Position numbers and translations under genes: made by a program | Notes under the pieces: model-generated | Databases searched by the model: none | What the model saw: only the letters and a program-made list of their open reading frames with translations | What the model was told of the DNA's origin: nothing | Shown here: positions 9,001 through 18,050 of the stretch, piece by piece | Numbering within the stretch: the first letter of the stretch is position 1 | Layout: every line of letters begins with the position of its first letter | From: Bacteroidia bacterium | Lineage (GTDB): Bacteria > Bacteroidota > Bacteroidia > Chitinophagales > Chitinophagaceae | Direction: 5' to 3' | DNA length: 64,000 bases | Assembly: GCA_030426665.1 (NCBI GenBank) | Contig: JAUHYD010000010.1 | Location: 1-64,000, forward strand

Positions 9001-9507
9001 ATGAAAATACATACACTAATTCTAATTTTCTCTTCATTCGCGAATATTGCTTTTTGCCAAAAGCAATACGATAGGTTTGATGGCGCAATCGGCCTTCTGT
9101 CTGGCAAATCCTGCTATTTGAGCATCGGGCGCTCAGAAGATAATTATAGTATGTGGTCTTTTACCGATAGCACCGACTACTTTACATTTTCCGAAAAGGC
9201 GTTTTCATATCCAACACTCAAAATAAAAGGGCAACGTTGCTTACAGCTTACACAACAGACACATGTAGCTGACCCAATCAGCAACACAATGAGATTAATA
9301 GGAATGAGTTGCCCGCTCATTTTGTGTTTTACTAATAAAGTAAACAATGAGAATAAATATGAAATAATAATGCAATCCGAAAACGTTGGTAAAACGAAAG
9401 GCAGTTTGAGTTTCATTTCGGATAGCCTCTTTTTATTGCAGCCCGGCCTAACTTCTCCCCGTGAATATTATAGAGTCATTTTGCCACCTACAGGCGTTTC
9501 AAAATAA
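9001..9507 (+). CDS. Hypothetical exported protein
   Basis: The product is 168 aa from ATG 9001; the upstream ATG at 8986 adds five residues before a normal signal peptide. Residues 1-19 ('MKIHTLILIFSSFANIAFC') form a signal peptide ending near 'FCQ'. The remainder has no motif that I recognise. It has alternating polar and hydrophobic stretches, such as 'KYEIIMQSENVGKTKGSLSF' near the C-terminus, suggesting a small beta-rich domain. It follows the plug-like gene by 41 bases on the same strand and may be co-transcribed. Function unknown. Confidence 0.65.
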   Translation: MKIHTLILIFSSFANIAFCQKQYDRFDGAIGLLSGKSCYLSIGRSEDNYSMWSFTDSTDYFTFSEKAFSYPTLKIKGQRCLQLTQQTHVADPISNTMRLIGMSCPLILCFTNKVNNENKYEIIMQSENVGKTKGSLSFISDSLFLLQPGLTSPREYYRVILPPTGVSK

Positions 9508-9536
9508 AAAAAATGGAAAGAGCTAGCTTAAAAAGT

Positions 9537-10196
9537 CTATAACGTGTAACTCACCCCAACCGTTGCGGGGAACGAAATGACATACAATCTACTCCCAAGC
9601 CCCATGTAGTTTGCCGAAAGTTCAGCATTAACACCCCAATGCTTGCTTATAGCATATCTGGCACCAACCTGTACTGCGGCGGAATAGTTGAGGCCCATAC
9701 CTGAGTGTCCTCTGGTTACATCGGTTTCCCGGCCCTCTATTTTTGTCATCTGTGTACCACCTAATGAAACACCACCATACATAGTAAACTTGCCGATATC
9801 AACTTTCCTATTCAGGAAAACAAGGTATTGAATGTATTTTAGGGTATAGGTCGGGTTGTATGCTTCGAAGATAACCCGCTGCATGTCTCTATCCGAAACA
9901 CCCGAAGGCCAATAAAAATCGAAGATTGTGTTTGGGTCTATATGGTACCGACCGGAAATACTTGCCTCTCCTACAGAGCCTCCTATTTGCCATCTATCAG
10001 TATTATAGCTACCTTTCAAGTTATATAATGGAAAAGTCCTTACAGACCTATTTTCAGGAGGCACACTTTCATTGTGCTTGGCGTGCAGCGAAGGACTGCA
10101 ATTACGTCCATAATTTAAGTTAATTTCTATGTTTTGCGCCTTCGCCGGAACATAAACTAATACAAATAACGCAGCGAGAGTAAATACAGGTTTCAT
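9537..10196 (-). CDS. Outer-membrane beta-barrel family protein
   Basis: The product is 219 aa from the ATG at 10196; the track start three codons upstream is less likely. A signal peptide ends in 'VPAKAQ' near residue 21. The mature part has alternating amphipathic strands ('FTMYGGVSLGGTQM', 'YSAAVQVGARYAIS', 'WGVNAELSANYMGLG') and ends in 'FPATVGVSYTL', a terminal strand with a hydrophobic last residue. This matches the small porin-like beta-barrel (OMP_b-brl) families common in Bacteroidota. The specific role is unknown. It is convergent with the preceding plus-strand gene, 29 bases away. Confidence 0.75.
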   Translation of the reverse strand: MKPVFTLAALFVLVYVPAKAQNIEINLNYGRNCSPSLHAKHNESVPPENRSVRTFPLYNLKGSYNTDRWQIGGSVGEASISGRYHIDPNTIFDFYWPSGVSDRDMQRVIFEAYNPTYTLKYIQYLVFLNRKVDIGKFTMYGGVSLGGTQMTKIEGRETDVTRGHSGMGLNYSAAVQVGARYAISKHWGVNAELSANYMGLGSRLYVISFPATVGVSYTL

Positions 10197-10264
10197 ATAG
10201 GTCACTTTAATATAAAGAATACTAAAGGTACATAAACGTTACTGACAATAAAAATATTGCTCAA

Positions 10265-10726
10265 TTATTGATACTTCACCTGCTCCGGCAAAAACATCCC
10301 GGCATTTCCATTATTTCGTATCACATCACGTACCAAAGTAGACGATATGGTTGAGTACTGAGGTGCGCAGGTAAGGAAAAAAGTAGCGATATCCGGAGCC
10401 AGCATGCGGTTCATATCCGCAATTGCCTTTTCATATTCAAAATCACTGATGTAGCGTATACCCCGCAATATATAGTGCGCATCCACCTTTCGACAAAAGT
10501 CAACCGTCAGTCCTTCATAACTCATCACCTCCACCCTCGGGTCGTCCTTAAATATATCCCTAATCCACCCCGCACGTTGCTCAATGCTGAACATAGGCTT
10601 CTTAGAGGAGTTGACACCCACACCAACTATCAGCTTATCAAACATGGGCACTGCGCGCTCTATAATATCCACATGCCCACGCGTTACAGGGTCAAACGTT
10701 CCAGGAAATAAACATATACGCTCCAT
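10265..10726 (-). CDS. coaD: Pantetheine-phosphate adenylyltransferase
   Basis: The product is 153 aa from ATG 10726; the track adds three residues (MSS) that overlap rsmD. The nucleotidyltransferase signature is clear: 'LFPGTFDPVTRGHVDII' at the N-terminus, with the T/HxGH nucleotide-binding motif as 'TRGH', then 'LRGIRYISDFEYE' in the middle and 'STISSTLVRDV' near the C-terminus, the second ATP-binding motif. It transfers AMP from ATP to 4'-phosphopantetheine, the fourth step of coenzyme A synthesis. It is the third gene of a DUF3822-rsmD-coaD operon and starts one base after the rsmD stop. An rsmD-coaD pair is widespread in bacteria. Confidence 0.97.
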   Translation of the reverse strand: MERICLFPGTFDPVTRGHVDIIERAVPMFDKLIVGVGVNSSKKPMFSIEQRAGWIRDIFKDDPRVEVMSYEGLTVDFCRKVDAHYILRGIRYISDFEYEKAIADMNRMLAPDIATFFLTCAPQYSTISSTLVRDVIRNNGNAGMFLPEQVKYQ

Positions 10727-10727
10727 A

Positions 10728-11273
10728 CTACTCATTTGGTTGCAAGAAAAATGTAAAGACTGTCGTGCCGTAATTCTTCATCTTCATAAAATTCGGGTGA
10801 GTTTGATAGTCATTTCTTGGAGTATGCTCCAAAACAAAGATACCCCCGGGCAATAGTAGATTGCGGTCAAATATCATCAATGGCAACTCGTCTATACTAG
10901 CCAATGCATACGGCGGGCCGGCAAAAATGAAATTATATTGCTCTGTATGCTGCTTTACAAATTTAAAAACGTCTGCCCGTACAATCTGAATGCTATCCTC
11001 TATGCCCAATTCCTTCACCGTCCTTTTGATAAACGCCACAGTGACAGGATCTCTTTCTACCAAAGTAAGGTCAGTTGCACCCCGAGACGCCAGTTCATAA
11101 CTGATACTGCCTGTACCGCCATAAATATCAAGGGTCTTTAACCCATCCAGCGAAATCATATTCGTCAGGATATTAAACAACCCTTCCTTCGCCACTTCAG
11201 TGGTGGGACGGGCAGGAATTTTTGCCGGAGGATTAAAACGACGCCTCCCAAATTTTCCACCTACTATACGCAT
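10728..11273 (-). CDS. rsmD: 16S rRNA (guanine966-N2)-methyltransferase RsmD, with GPPY motif
   Basis: The product is 181 aa from the ATG at 11273 ('MRIVGGKFGRRRF'), the normal RsmD N-terminus; the track's longer start adds 13 residues lying inside the upstream gene. Residues follow the family: 'RPTTEVAKEGLFNIL', the SAM-binding 'LDIYGGTGSISYELASRG', and 'VERD'. The catalytic (N/D)PP(Y/F) motif reads 'FAGPPYAL', so the first residue is Gly (codon GGC), not Asp or Asn. RsmD methylates G966 of 16S rRNA. It overlaps the 3' end of the DUF3822 gene by 10 bases and touches coaD, so all three are co-transcribed. Confidence 0.93.
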   Translation of the reverse strand: MRIVGGKFGRRRFNPPAKIPARPTTEVAKEGLFNILTNMISLDGLKTLDIYGGTGSISYELASRGATDLTLVERDPVTVAFIKRTVKELGIEDSIQIVRADVFKFVKQHTEQYNFIFAGPPYALASIDELPLMIFDRNLLLPGGIFVLEHTPRNDYQTHPNFMKMKNYGTTVFTFFLQPNE

Positions 11274-12094
11274 AACATCAATTGGTTTGCGAGAGTTATT
11301 GCCGGGTCCCAACGCTCATGCAGCGTGAGCCCGTTCCCTCCCTTCAATCCGGGAAAATATTGTGTAAGTTCATTAATGACATCATACTCCATTCCTGTAA
11401 GCCCGTTGCATACCAGGTTCAATTTTGAAGCATCGATGTAATTCTCCTTACACAACAACTTAACAGCATAGGCAATATCCTCTGCGCAAGTGTAATCAAA
11501 TACTTTGTGCCACAACAACTGACTATAATTGTGCAGTGTGGCAGTAACCTGTTCAGGCCCTATACAGCACTGCAAAAACAAACTCTGTGCGTGTTTGTCT
11601 CTGAAGTGATAGGCGGCAAGAGGAAACACAGCAGCCTTTTTGAAATTTATCTTTACTAATTCAGAAATGTTTACCGGAATAGCCTGCAAATAGTTTGCGG
11701 CATCGTTTTCCAAATGTTTTCTTTTTACTACTTCATTTGCTTCAACAAAAAACACTTTACGCAACCAGTTCTCTGCCGCTTCTTTCGCATAAAGCTCATC
11801 AGGAACAATCAGGTTTTTATCTGTATTTATAAAGACGCCTTTTACTTTTTCCCTAACCGCAAGCAATGGTTCATTGGCAAACAATTGTTCAAAAAAGTCT
11901 AATTCCCAAACCGGTCTGTCTTCGCCGTACCCGTTATAGTGGATGGTCAAAAGTTCTTTTGAAATGCTGAAACCAGCAACATATACCCCACGCGGAACAA
12001 GCACACCTATCACGAGGGCAACTCTGGACAGTAGTGTTTCGTCCTCACGCACATTATAAATCTGCTCGAATCCGGTATTTGTTTCCACAGTCAT
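11264..12094 (-). CDS. DUF3822 family protein
   Basis: The product is 276 aa from the ATG at 12094 ('MTVETNTGFEQIYNV'); the track start five codons upstream is less likely. The protein resembles DUF3822, a Bacteroidota family with an actin/ASKHA-like fold that is usually encoded immediately upstream of rsmD. The gene order here (DUF3822, rsmD, coaD) is that conserved order, and this supports the call. The middle part ('VFPLAAYHFRDKHAQSLFLQ') and the C-terminus ('LVCNGLTGMEYDVINEL') are the most family-like segments. The cellular role is unknown; association with rRNA modification is only implied by context. Confidence 0.8.
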   Translation of the reverse strand: MTVETNTGFEQIYNVREDETLLSRVALVIGVLVPRGVYVAGFSISKELLTIHYNGYGEDRPVWELDFFEQLFANEPLLAVREKVKGVFINTDKNLIVPDELYAKEAAENWLRKVFFVEANEVVKRKHLENDAANYLQAIPVNISELVKINFKKAAVFPLAAYHFRDKHAQSLFLQCCIGPEQVTATLHNYSQLLWHKVFDYTCAEDIAYAVKLLCKENYIDASKLNLVCNGLTGMEYDVINELTQYFPGLKGGNGLTLHERWDPAITLANQLMLCV

Positions 12095-12336
12095 TTTTTT
12101 ATAACACAATTATAGGCAAAAAGCACGGGAATTATGCTCATTCTGTTACTCCTCTCTCACGAATACCAACAACACGTAGCTTTTTTGTTCTTGCTAAAGT
12201 TTAACGACTACACGATAAGTCGCCCCCATTATTTCCTCAAAGGTAAACAATTGTAAAATCTACACTCAGGTTAATCAGAATATCGATACATTGTCTACTC
12301 TTTAATTTCGCCCAACAAACGGCAGTCTATTTTGTT

Positions 12337-12344
12337 TATATTTG
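12337..12344 (+). promoter_or_regulatory. -7 promoter box for the kelch protein gene
   Basis: TATATTTG matches TAnnTTTG. It overlaps the track's TTG start (12332) and lies 20 bases before ATG 12365, which supports the latter as the start. No clear -33 box is present. Confidence 0.5.
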
Positions 12345-12364
12345 CTCTCACTAAATGTTTGTAC

Positions 12365-13570
12365 ATGAAAAAATTTATCCTTTCTATTGTTTGTTTTTAC
12401 GCCTTAGGGCAGGCAAATGCAATTGAAACCTGGACGGTAAAAGCACCTATGCCAAGTCCAACAACAACATTCGGAATCGCGTCAGTTGACAGCATGATTT
12501 ACTGTATCGGCGGAGCCGATGTTACCGGGGTTTTAAGTAGCGTATACGCTTATAATGTTTATACAGACGTATGGACAACAAAGACATCGATGTCCACAGC
12601 AAGAGGAGAACTTGGTGTTGCACAAGTAGCCGGAAAAATATACGCCATCGGAGGGTTTACTTCCGCCGGAGCTTTGAATGTGGTTGAAGAATACGATCCT
12701 GCCACTGATACCTGGACTACAAAGTCTCCAATGCCTACTGCCCGATCGCAGTTTTCAGTGTCAGTTATAGGCAACAAAATATACGCAATTGGCGGATACC
12801 CCGGCTCTTATGCAACGTTGGAGATATACGACCCTACTACCGATTCATGGAGCACCGGCAGTTCAATGTCTTTTGGCAGAATACAGGGCCGCGGAGCTGC
12901 TACATTGGGTGGAAAGCTATTTTTTGTGGGAGGAAAAAATTACGCAAACAATGTCTACTACGATAGCTGCTCCATATACGACCCTTCCTCCGACACATGG
13001 TCGACAGGGACAAACATGCCATTTCAGAGGTTTGCGGGAAGCATTGCATACGCTAATAGCAGGCTATATTACTTCGGAGGGGCAATAGGCACACCTGCAA
13101 GCCCCGAAATTCCTAACTTTAACAGTAATGTATATTATGATTCAACTAGTGGCTCATGGGTAACCGCACTTTCCTGCCTGAAAAAGCGTTCCAGCGGTTC
13201 GGCAGTTGAGGGCGCTAATGGCAAGATATATTATATAGGCGGTCTCGATAGCGTGGGAAATGTAGTAGACTGGAACCATGAATACGCTCCTGATTACCTA
13301 ACAACCAATGTTAGCGAATATAACAGTGCTGGCAATGTTAGCGTCTATCCGGTACCATGTGATGGTCGGCTTATGGTAAATGTCGGCAACCTAAATGCAG
13401 CGGACTGTTCATTTAACGTTGTATCTATCTCCGGACAAATCATTGAAGTGCCGTTTACTTATACAAACGGTATATTTTCAGCAGACATGACAAATGTGGC
13501 GTCCGGTGTTTACATAGTACAACTGAATAGTAAGGACGAAATATACAAACAATCAATTATCGTAAAATAG
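12365..13570 (+). CDS. Secreted kelch-repeat protein with T9SS sorting domain
   Basis: The product is 401 aa from ATG 12365. The signal peptide ends in 'ALGQANA' near residue 20. Five to six kelch repeats follow, each with 'GG' and a later aromatic pair ('IYCIGGADVTG', 'IYAIGGFTSAG', 'IYAIGGYPG', 'LFFVGGKNY', 'LYYFGGAI', 'IYYIGGLD') and 'YDP.TDTW', giving a beta-propeller. The C-terminal 75 residues are a T9SS type A sorting domain ('VSVYPVPCDG', 'ASGVYIVQL'). Extracellular binding is the likely role, but no ligand can be named. A strong terminator follows the stop codon. Confidence 0.92.
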   Translation: MKKFILSIVCFYALGQANAIETWTVKAPMPSPTTTFGIASVDSMIYCIGGADVTGVLSSVYAYNVYTDVWTTKTSMSTARGELGVAQVAGKIYAIGGFTSAGALNVVEEYDPATDTWTTKSPMPTARSQFSVSVIGNKIYAIGGYPGSYATLEIYDPTTDSWSTGSSMSFGRIQGRGAATLGGKLFFVGGKNYANNVYYDSCSIYDPSSDTWSTGTNMPFQRFAGSIAYANSRLYYFGGAIGTPASPEIPNFNSNVYYDSTSGSWVTALSCLKKRSSGSAVEGANGKIYYIGGLDSVGNVVDWNHEYAPDYLTTNVSEYNSAGNVSVYPVPCDGRLMVNVGNLNAADCSFNVVSISGQIIEVPFTYTNGIFSADMTNVASGVYIVQLNSKDEIYKQSIIVK

Positions 13571-13596
13571 GGCCAAAAGATACTTTTCGCTCAAGA

Positions 13597-13645
13597 AAAC
13601 ACCCGCTGCGCTAATCTCCAATCGCGCAGCGGGTGTTTATTTTTT
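13597..13645 (+). terminator. Rho-independent terminator after the kelch gene
   Basis: A perfect 15-bp inverted repeat (arms 13597-13611 and 13624-13638, AAACACCCGCTGCGC) with a 12-nt loop is followed by a T-rich tract, ATTTTTTAT. It lies 27 bases after the stop. A few A residues precede the left arm, so weak activity on the opposite strand is possible. Confidence 0.9.
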
Positions 13646-13823
13646 ATAGTATTACGTAATCTGAAAGCAATCATATACAACCCATGTATACTTAATGACG
13701 ATTTAGTTTCATTTAAACAACAAACTACATACATCAACCAAAATATTCAATTATTGGCAACCTAATTATTGAGACACAGCATCACTAAAAAGAGTTTTGA
13801 CGAGACAAACGTCTAACTCATAC

Positions 13824-15020
13824 TCACTTTTCCAATTCTGACAATTTGCTCCTTACATACGGTAAGTCTTTCAACTTCAATTCTTTTTTCAGGTATTCAA
13901 TAGCTTTGACTTTATCGCCTTCAGCCGCATACAAATCACTCATACTATCATAAACATTATAACTACCGGGATAGTTATCTATGTTAAGTTGAAAAAAAGC
14001 ACGCGCTCGGTCAAACATATTTTTATACAAGAAGTAATACCCCTTTCCATTGATAAGACTTTCCGGAGGCAAAACCGCATATCCCATTTTTTCAGAGACC
14101 ATTTTATAGTGCTTCGAATAAAAATCCGGTGTGACAGCCATCTTATCTATTTCAGGTGGGACGGTAAACCTAAATACAAAACGCAAAGCATCATATATCG
14201 CAGGAAATGGTGCTGAGTTATGATCCTCGCTATCATAATACTTGCTCTTATAGAGCAAACCATTACCCTGGTGGGTTCTTACCAATTCATCAAAAACCAG
14301 ATTAGACCTTTCGACTATAGTAGCAAGCGTACTATCGCCCATTATACTATCTCTTTTCTCGGGAACAGAACCAGACCAACCAACATAAAGTGACTTGTTA
14401 GAGAAAGTATTACGTTTCATAACTGACGCAGACTGCCTTACTACTCTCTGGTTGTCCCAAAACAAAGCCGGGTCAACTGCTATATAGGCATTAAACAAAG
14501 ATGTATGATTTACTAACGTATTAACAGCAAGAAGCCCGCCGAGAGAATGACCTGCCAATACCCGATAAGGCGCAGTCGGATAGTGGATGTCTATATAGGG
14601 TATCAATTCCTCTTTCATAAATCGGGTAAACACTTCTCCTCCTCCAGACGTTCTCACAAGATTACTATCCTTCGGAACAGTACCATCGTGAGTGGGAGTC
14701 AGGTCCTTCATTCGGTCAATATTCTCTATCCCAACCAGTATCATCTCGGGACAAGACTTTGTTACATTACCGGTATACTGCAACATGCCGGCCACAGAGT
14801 AAAAAAAGACTTCTCCATCTAACAGATAAACGACCGGGTATCGTTTCCTTTCATAATCATTATTCCCTCTCGCCGTCGGCACCCGTACCCATACCGTTCT
14901 TCGTTCGCCAAGGACATTCGACCATATTGTATCCTTTTTCCCAATAACAATTTTGTTATCTGATTGTGCATTGGCTAATGCACTCAAACACAAAAACGAA
15001 ATCAAGATTGATATTTTCAT
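13824..15020 (-). CDS. Secreted esterase (Fes/esterase D-type) with C-terminal TPR-like tail
   Basis: The product is 398 aa. A signal peptide ends in 'SALANAQ' near residue 19. The alpha/beta-hydrolase body matches the putative esterase family (PF00756): 'RYPVVYLLDGE' near residue 60, the nucleophile elbow 'LAGHSLGGLLAV' near residue 160, 'AVDPALFWDN', and a probable catalytic His in 'SEDHNSAPFP'. Residues from about 310 onward are helical with TPR-like spacing ('AFFQLNIDNYPGSYNVYDSM', then 'YAAEGDKVKAIEYLKKELK'). This esterase-plus-TPR layout occurs in Bacteroidota secreted hydrolases. The substrate cannot be read from sequence; siderophore or feruloyl esters are possible for the family. Confidence 0.88.
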   Translation of the reverse strand: MKISILISFLCLSALANAQSDNKIVIGKKDTIWSNVLGERRTVWVRVPTARGNNDYERKRYPVVYLLDGEVFFYSVAGMLQYTGNVTKSCPEMILVGIENIDRMKDLTPTHDGTVPKDSNLVRTSGGGEVFTRFMKEELIPYIDIHYPTAPYRVLAGHSLGGLLAVNTLVNHTSLFNAYIAVDPALFWDNQRVVRQSASVMKRNTFSNKSLYVGWSGSVPEKRDSIMGDSTLATIVERSNLVFDELVRTHQGNGLLYKSKYYDSEDHNSAPFPAIYDALRFVFRFTVPPEIDKMAVTPDFYSKHYKMVSEKMGYAVLPPESLINGKGYYFLYKNMFDRARAFFQLNIDNYPGSYNVYDSMSDLYAAEGDKVKAIEYLKKELKLKDLPYVRSKLSELEK

Positions 15021-15262
15021 TTTTATTCTTTTGAGATAGTTATGATAAATATCCGGTAGTACTCACAAAGTTTATTAAAATAGCGCAGACTTATATAAGG
15101 TGTACTGATATCTACATTACGATTAGGATATTCTGTTTCATGAATTAACGAACAATTTCACCCAAAAATTGTGCTCGTAAAGATGTCTTAATAATCAAAA
15201 TGGTTATTTTTCAGACTTAAATTACCGACATTAGCCCTAAATTGCCATTCATTTACAACTCG

Positions 15263-16036
15263 ATGATAGAAATTAAAAACATTAAAAAGAGTTTTGGAGA
15301 GAAAGGAGTACTTCACGACGTGTCGGCGACTATGAAAGCTGGCAATACAAATCTCATTATCGGCAGTAGTGGAAGTGGGAAAACAGTACTTATGAAAATT
15401 ATGATTGGCCTTATGCCCGTCGACTCCGGTTCTGTTTTCTACGAAGGAACAGACATTACCCAAATGGCAGAAAAGGACCTGAAAGAACTAAGGAAGCAGA
15501 TAGGTATGCTTTTTCAGGGCAGTGCTCTTTTCGATAGTAAGACAGTAGAGGCAAATGTCATGTTTCCCCTTGACATGTTTACCAGAGACACATATAGAAC
15601 AAAGCTAAAACGGGTTAATGAAGTACTGGCGCGCGTCAATTTAAAAGAAGTCAATAAAAAGTTCCCTGCTGAAATAAGTGGGGGGATGAAGAAAAGGGTC
15701 GCCCTTGCACGTGCTATTGTACAAAACCCAAAATATCTGTTCTGTGACGAGCCCAATTCAGGTCTTGATCCACTGACTTCGTTAGTGATTGATAAATTAA
15801 TAAAGGAAATTACCAACGAATACAACATTACCACCGTCATTAATACTCATGACATGAACACGGTGATGGAGAGCGGAGATTACATTTTATACCTCAACAA
15901 AGGATTTAAAGAATGGGAAGGCAGCAATAAGGATATTATCTTCAGCGATAACGAACAACTAAATTCTTTTATTTTCGCATCTGAGTTTTTAGCCAAAGCG
16001 AAAAAAATCAGTATGATTGAAGCAAACAAAAAATAA
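15263..16036 (+). CDS. ABC transporter ATP-binding protein, MlaF-like
   Basis: The product is 257 aa from ATG 15263; the track's TTG start adds seven atypical residues. Walker A is 'GSSGSGKT' near residue 35. The Q-loop region 'IGMLFQGSALFDSKTVEANV' and the signature 'ISGGMKKRVALARA' are characteristic of the Mla/Mkl phospholipid-transport ATPases. Walker B is 'YLFCDEPNSGLDP', and the switch His is in 'NTHDMNTV'. In other bacteria the ATPase works with an MlaE permease and an MlaD substrate-binding protein to move phospholipids between the membranes. Neither is adjacent here; the next two genes are different membrane proteins. The symbol mlaF is not assigned because partners are missing. Confidence 0.88.
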   Translation: MIEIKNIKKSFGEKGVLHDVSATMKAGNTNLIIGSSGSGKTVLMKIMIGLMPVDSGSVFYEGTDITQMAEKDLKELRKQIGMLFQGSALFDSKTVEANVMFPLDMFTRDTYRTKLKRVNEVLARVNLKEVNKKFPAEISGGMKKRVALARAIVQNPKYLFCDEPNSGLDPLTSLVIDKLIKEITNEYNITTVINTHDMNTVMESGDYILYLNKGFKEWEGSNKDIIFSDNEQLNSFIFASEFLAKAKKISMIEANKK

Positions 16037-16080
16037 CTTTATAGCTCAAAAATTCCGGCATTTTATAATATTTAAATATT

Positions 16081-16563
16081 ATGCATTTTAAAATAAACCT
16101 CACTCTTATTTCGGTACTCGTCATCGTATTATTCTTTTCAATTCCAACCTATAACCGGTGGCTGACGACAAACTTATTGAACCCAAACACAGGTTATACG
16201 GTACTTTCGAAGCAACTGGGCCTTGAACAAAGAATGAATAACCGATTCGGTTATCCGTATATGATATACAAAAACATGACGAACTACTTAGATAAGGCCA
16301 AAATAAAGAACCCGGTAATCTTGTTTCCACCTGACCAGTACTTAAAAGAACATAAAGTGGCAAACATGACCGTGGTAGAACCTCTTATTTTTTACTACTT
16401 CACAGGGCATAAGGCTGTTTGGTACGACAGTCCGGAAGTAGAGAAGGCCAATTATGTAATGATCAATGATGCTAATAATAATGTGTCGATACGAGAAATA
16501 AATAGCAAAGCCGAATTGGACGCTTTACTTGAAACCTTCAAAAAATATAAACTTACATTATGA
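16081..16563 (+). CDS. Membrane-anchored hypothetical protein
   Basis: The product is 160 aa. A single N-terminal membrane segment ('LTLISVLVIVLFFSI', residues about 7-22) is followed by a soluble region of roughly 135 residues facing the periplasm. Motifs are not recognised; 'PVILFPPDQYLKEH' and 'VWYDSPEVEKANYVMIND' are the best-conserved-looking parts. It lies 44 bases after the MlaF-like gene, and its stop codon overlaps the next start as ATGA, so translation is probably coupled to the 480-aa membrane protein. It probably works with that protein, since the extramembrane domain and the polytopic protein are encoded as a pair. Function unknown. Confidence 0.7.
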   Translation: MHFKINLTLISVLVIVLFFSIPTYNRWLTTNLLNPNTGYTVLSKQLGLEQRMNNRFGYPYMIYKNMTNYLDKAKIKNPVILFPPDQYLKEHKVANMTVVEPLIFYYFTGHKAVWYDSPEVEKANYVMINDANNNVSIREINSKAELDALLETFKKYKLTL

Positions 16564-18002
16564 GTGTAACCGGGCTTATTTTTTTACTGGCAGCTCATTT
16601 CATCACGGGTGCAGGTATAATCAGACTATTCAAACTGCAACTTCCTGCGATTGCATTTGCATGTTTTTCAATTCTTATAGGTGTAACAATTTCGTCTTTG
16701 GTGCCCTGCGTATTAGAGCTGATGCACATACCAATCGTTAAGAGTAATATTTACATTGGATTGAGTGTCCTTGCAGCGATTACTTCTATACCCTTAATTA
16801 TTGGTGCAAAACAAATGAGTATACCTAAATTTTCGCCACCCAAAATATATGAAATGCCGTTTTTGATAGTTTTTACTTTTTTGGCGCTGGTGAGCATTTG
16901 GCGTTGTTTCTACTTCCCGCCTACCCCCCGCGATGTACTTACCGGTGCAGAGGTCATTGCCGAATATACCGTACGAGAACATACCATGATAAACTCAGTT
17001 TTCGATATAGATGTCCGGCTCAAGTCGTCGGCTAATAACTTGTTTAAGTCTCCTTTTATGACGGGGATACAAATAAACTATAAGTTACTTGTACAGCCAT
17101 TCGGTCAACTATGGTTAAGTGTAATGTTCCTAAGTTTTTCGGTTTGGTTTTACTCCACGCTAAGAACAATCGTTCATCCTTTTCTTGCGGGCGTTCTGGT
17201 ACTTATTTTCTTTTCGATACCCGACCTTTTTGCGTACACATACATAATCCTTTATGACTATGCAAGTATGGTATTCTTCTTTGGTGGGTTTTACTATATG
17301 ACCAAGTACATTGAAAACAAACAGACAAACTACCTACTCTGGATATCGTTTCTTTTCGGTCTGTCGACATTTATTCGCTCTGAGTCGATGATAATTGTAT
17401 TCTTTATGTCTGTTGTTCCAATGCTATATTTTTACAAGAGCAAAATGCCGATTCTTCAGATAGCCAAAACTGCCTTGTTATTTGTGTCAGGTAGCGTTAT
17501 ATTATTTTTGTTAGTTAACAATATCCTCGTCAAGCTGCTTATTCCCCTTCCGTCTGACCCAACATCTCTTATTAACTCAAACTTGACTGATGTTTCCGTA
17601 TTATTTAAGGGATTAAAAGACATAGTTACAGAACTTATAATTTCTTCAAGAACTGTCGCGGTATATGCTCATTTCTATTTCTTCTTTTTTGCAGTTGTGG
17701 TCATGGATGTAATATGGCCGAGAAAATATTCGCGGGATAGTGTCATTGCTCTTTTGGGTGTTTTAATAGTGTTCCTTAGTTTCGGAATTATGTGTTATAT
17801 ATTCCCCTTCTTCACCATTATAAACACGGTAAAACGAGGATTATTTAAGTTTATCCCTATTATGGTTTTATATATGGCCCATAGTGGGATTTTACAAAAA
17901 GTTTCCGATTACCTTAAAAGAAAAGAAGCCGGAATCAGCAAAAAAGTAACACCGGCAGTAGCTGCTACCCAACCAAAAAATAAAGGAAAGAAGAAGAAGT
18001 GA
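16560..18002 (+). CDS. Polytopic membrane protein, possibly GT-C type glycosyltransferase
   Basis: The product is 480 aa with about ten to twelve hydrophobic segments (for example 'VTGLIFLLAAHFITGAGI', 'FLIVFTFLALVSIW', 'LAGVLVLIFFSIPDLFAY') and a lysine-rich C-terminal tail. After the third or fourth membrane segment a periplasmic loop starts 'PPTPRDVLTGAEVIAEY', and a later segment has 'GLSTFIRSESMIIVF'. The layout of an early charged loop and the 'RSE' after a helix resembles GT-C glycosyltransferases, which use lipid-phosphate sugars, but I cannot identify the catalytic acidic residue with confidence. The start overlaps the previous stop (ATGA). Alternative: a transport or polymer-export protein. 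Confidence 0.6.
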   Translation: MSVTGLIFLLAAHFITGAGIIRLFKLQLPAIAFACFSILIGVTISSLVPCVLELMHIPIVKSNIYIGLSVLAAITSIPLIIGAKQMSIPKFSPPKIYEMPFLIVFTFLALVSIWRCFYFPPTPRDVLTGAEVIAEYTVREHTMINSVFDIDVRLKSSANNLFKSPFMTGIQINYKLLVQPFGQLWLSVMFLSFSVWFYSTLRTIVHPFLAGVLVLIFFSIPDLFAYTYIILYDYASMVFFFGGFYYMTKYIENKQTNYLLWISFLFGLSTFIRSESMIIVFFMSVVPMLYFYKSKMPILQIAKTALLFVSGSVILFLLVNNILVKLLIPLPSDPTSLINSNLTDVSVLFKGLKDIVTELIISSRTVAVYAHFYFFFFAVVVMDVIWPRKYSRDSVIALLGVLIVFLSFGIMCYIFPFFTIINTVKRGLFKFIPIMVLYMAHSGILQKVSDYLKRKEAGISKKVTPAVAATQPKNKGKKKK

Positions 18003-18050
18003 CAAGGAGTAGCCCCTATGACTTGCTTCCGGTTTGTTATAATTAATGCC

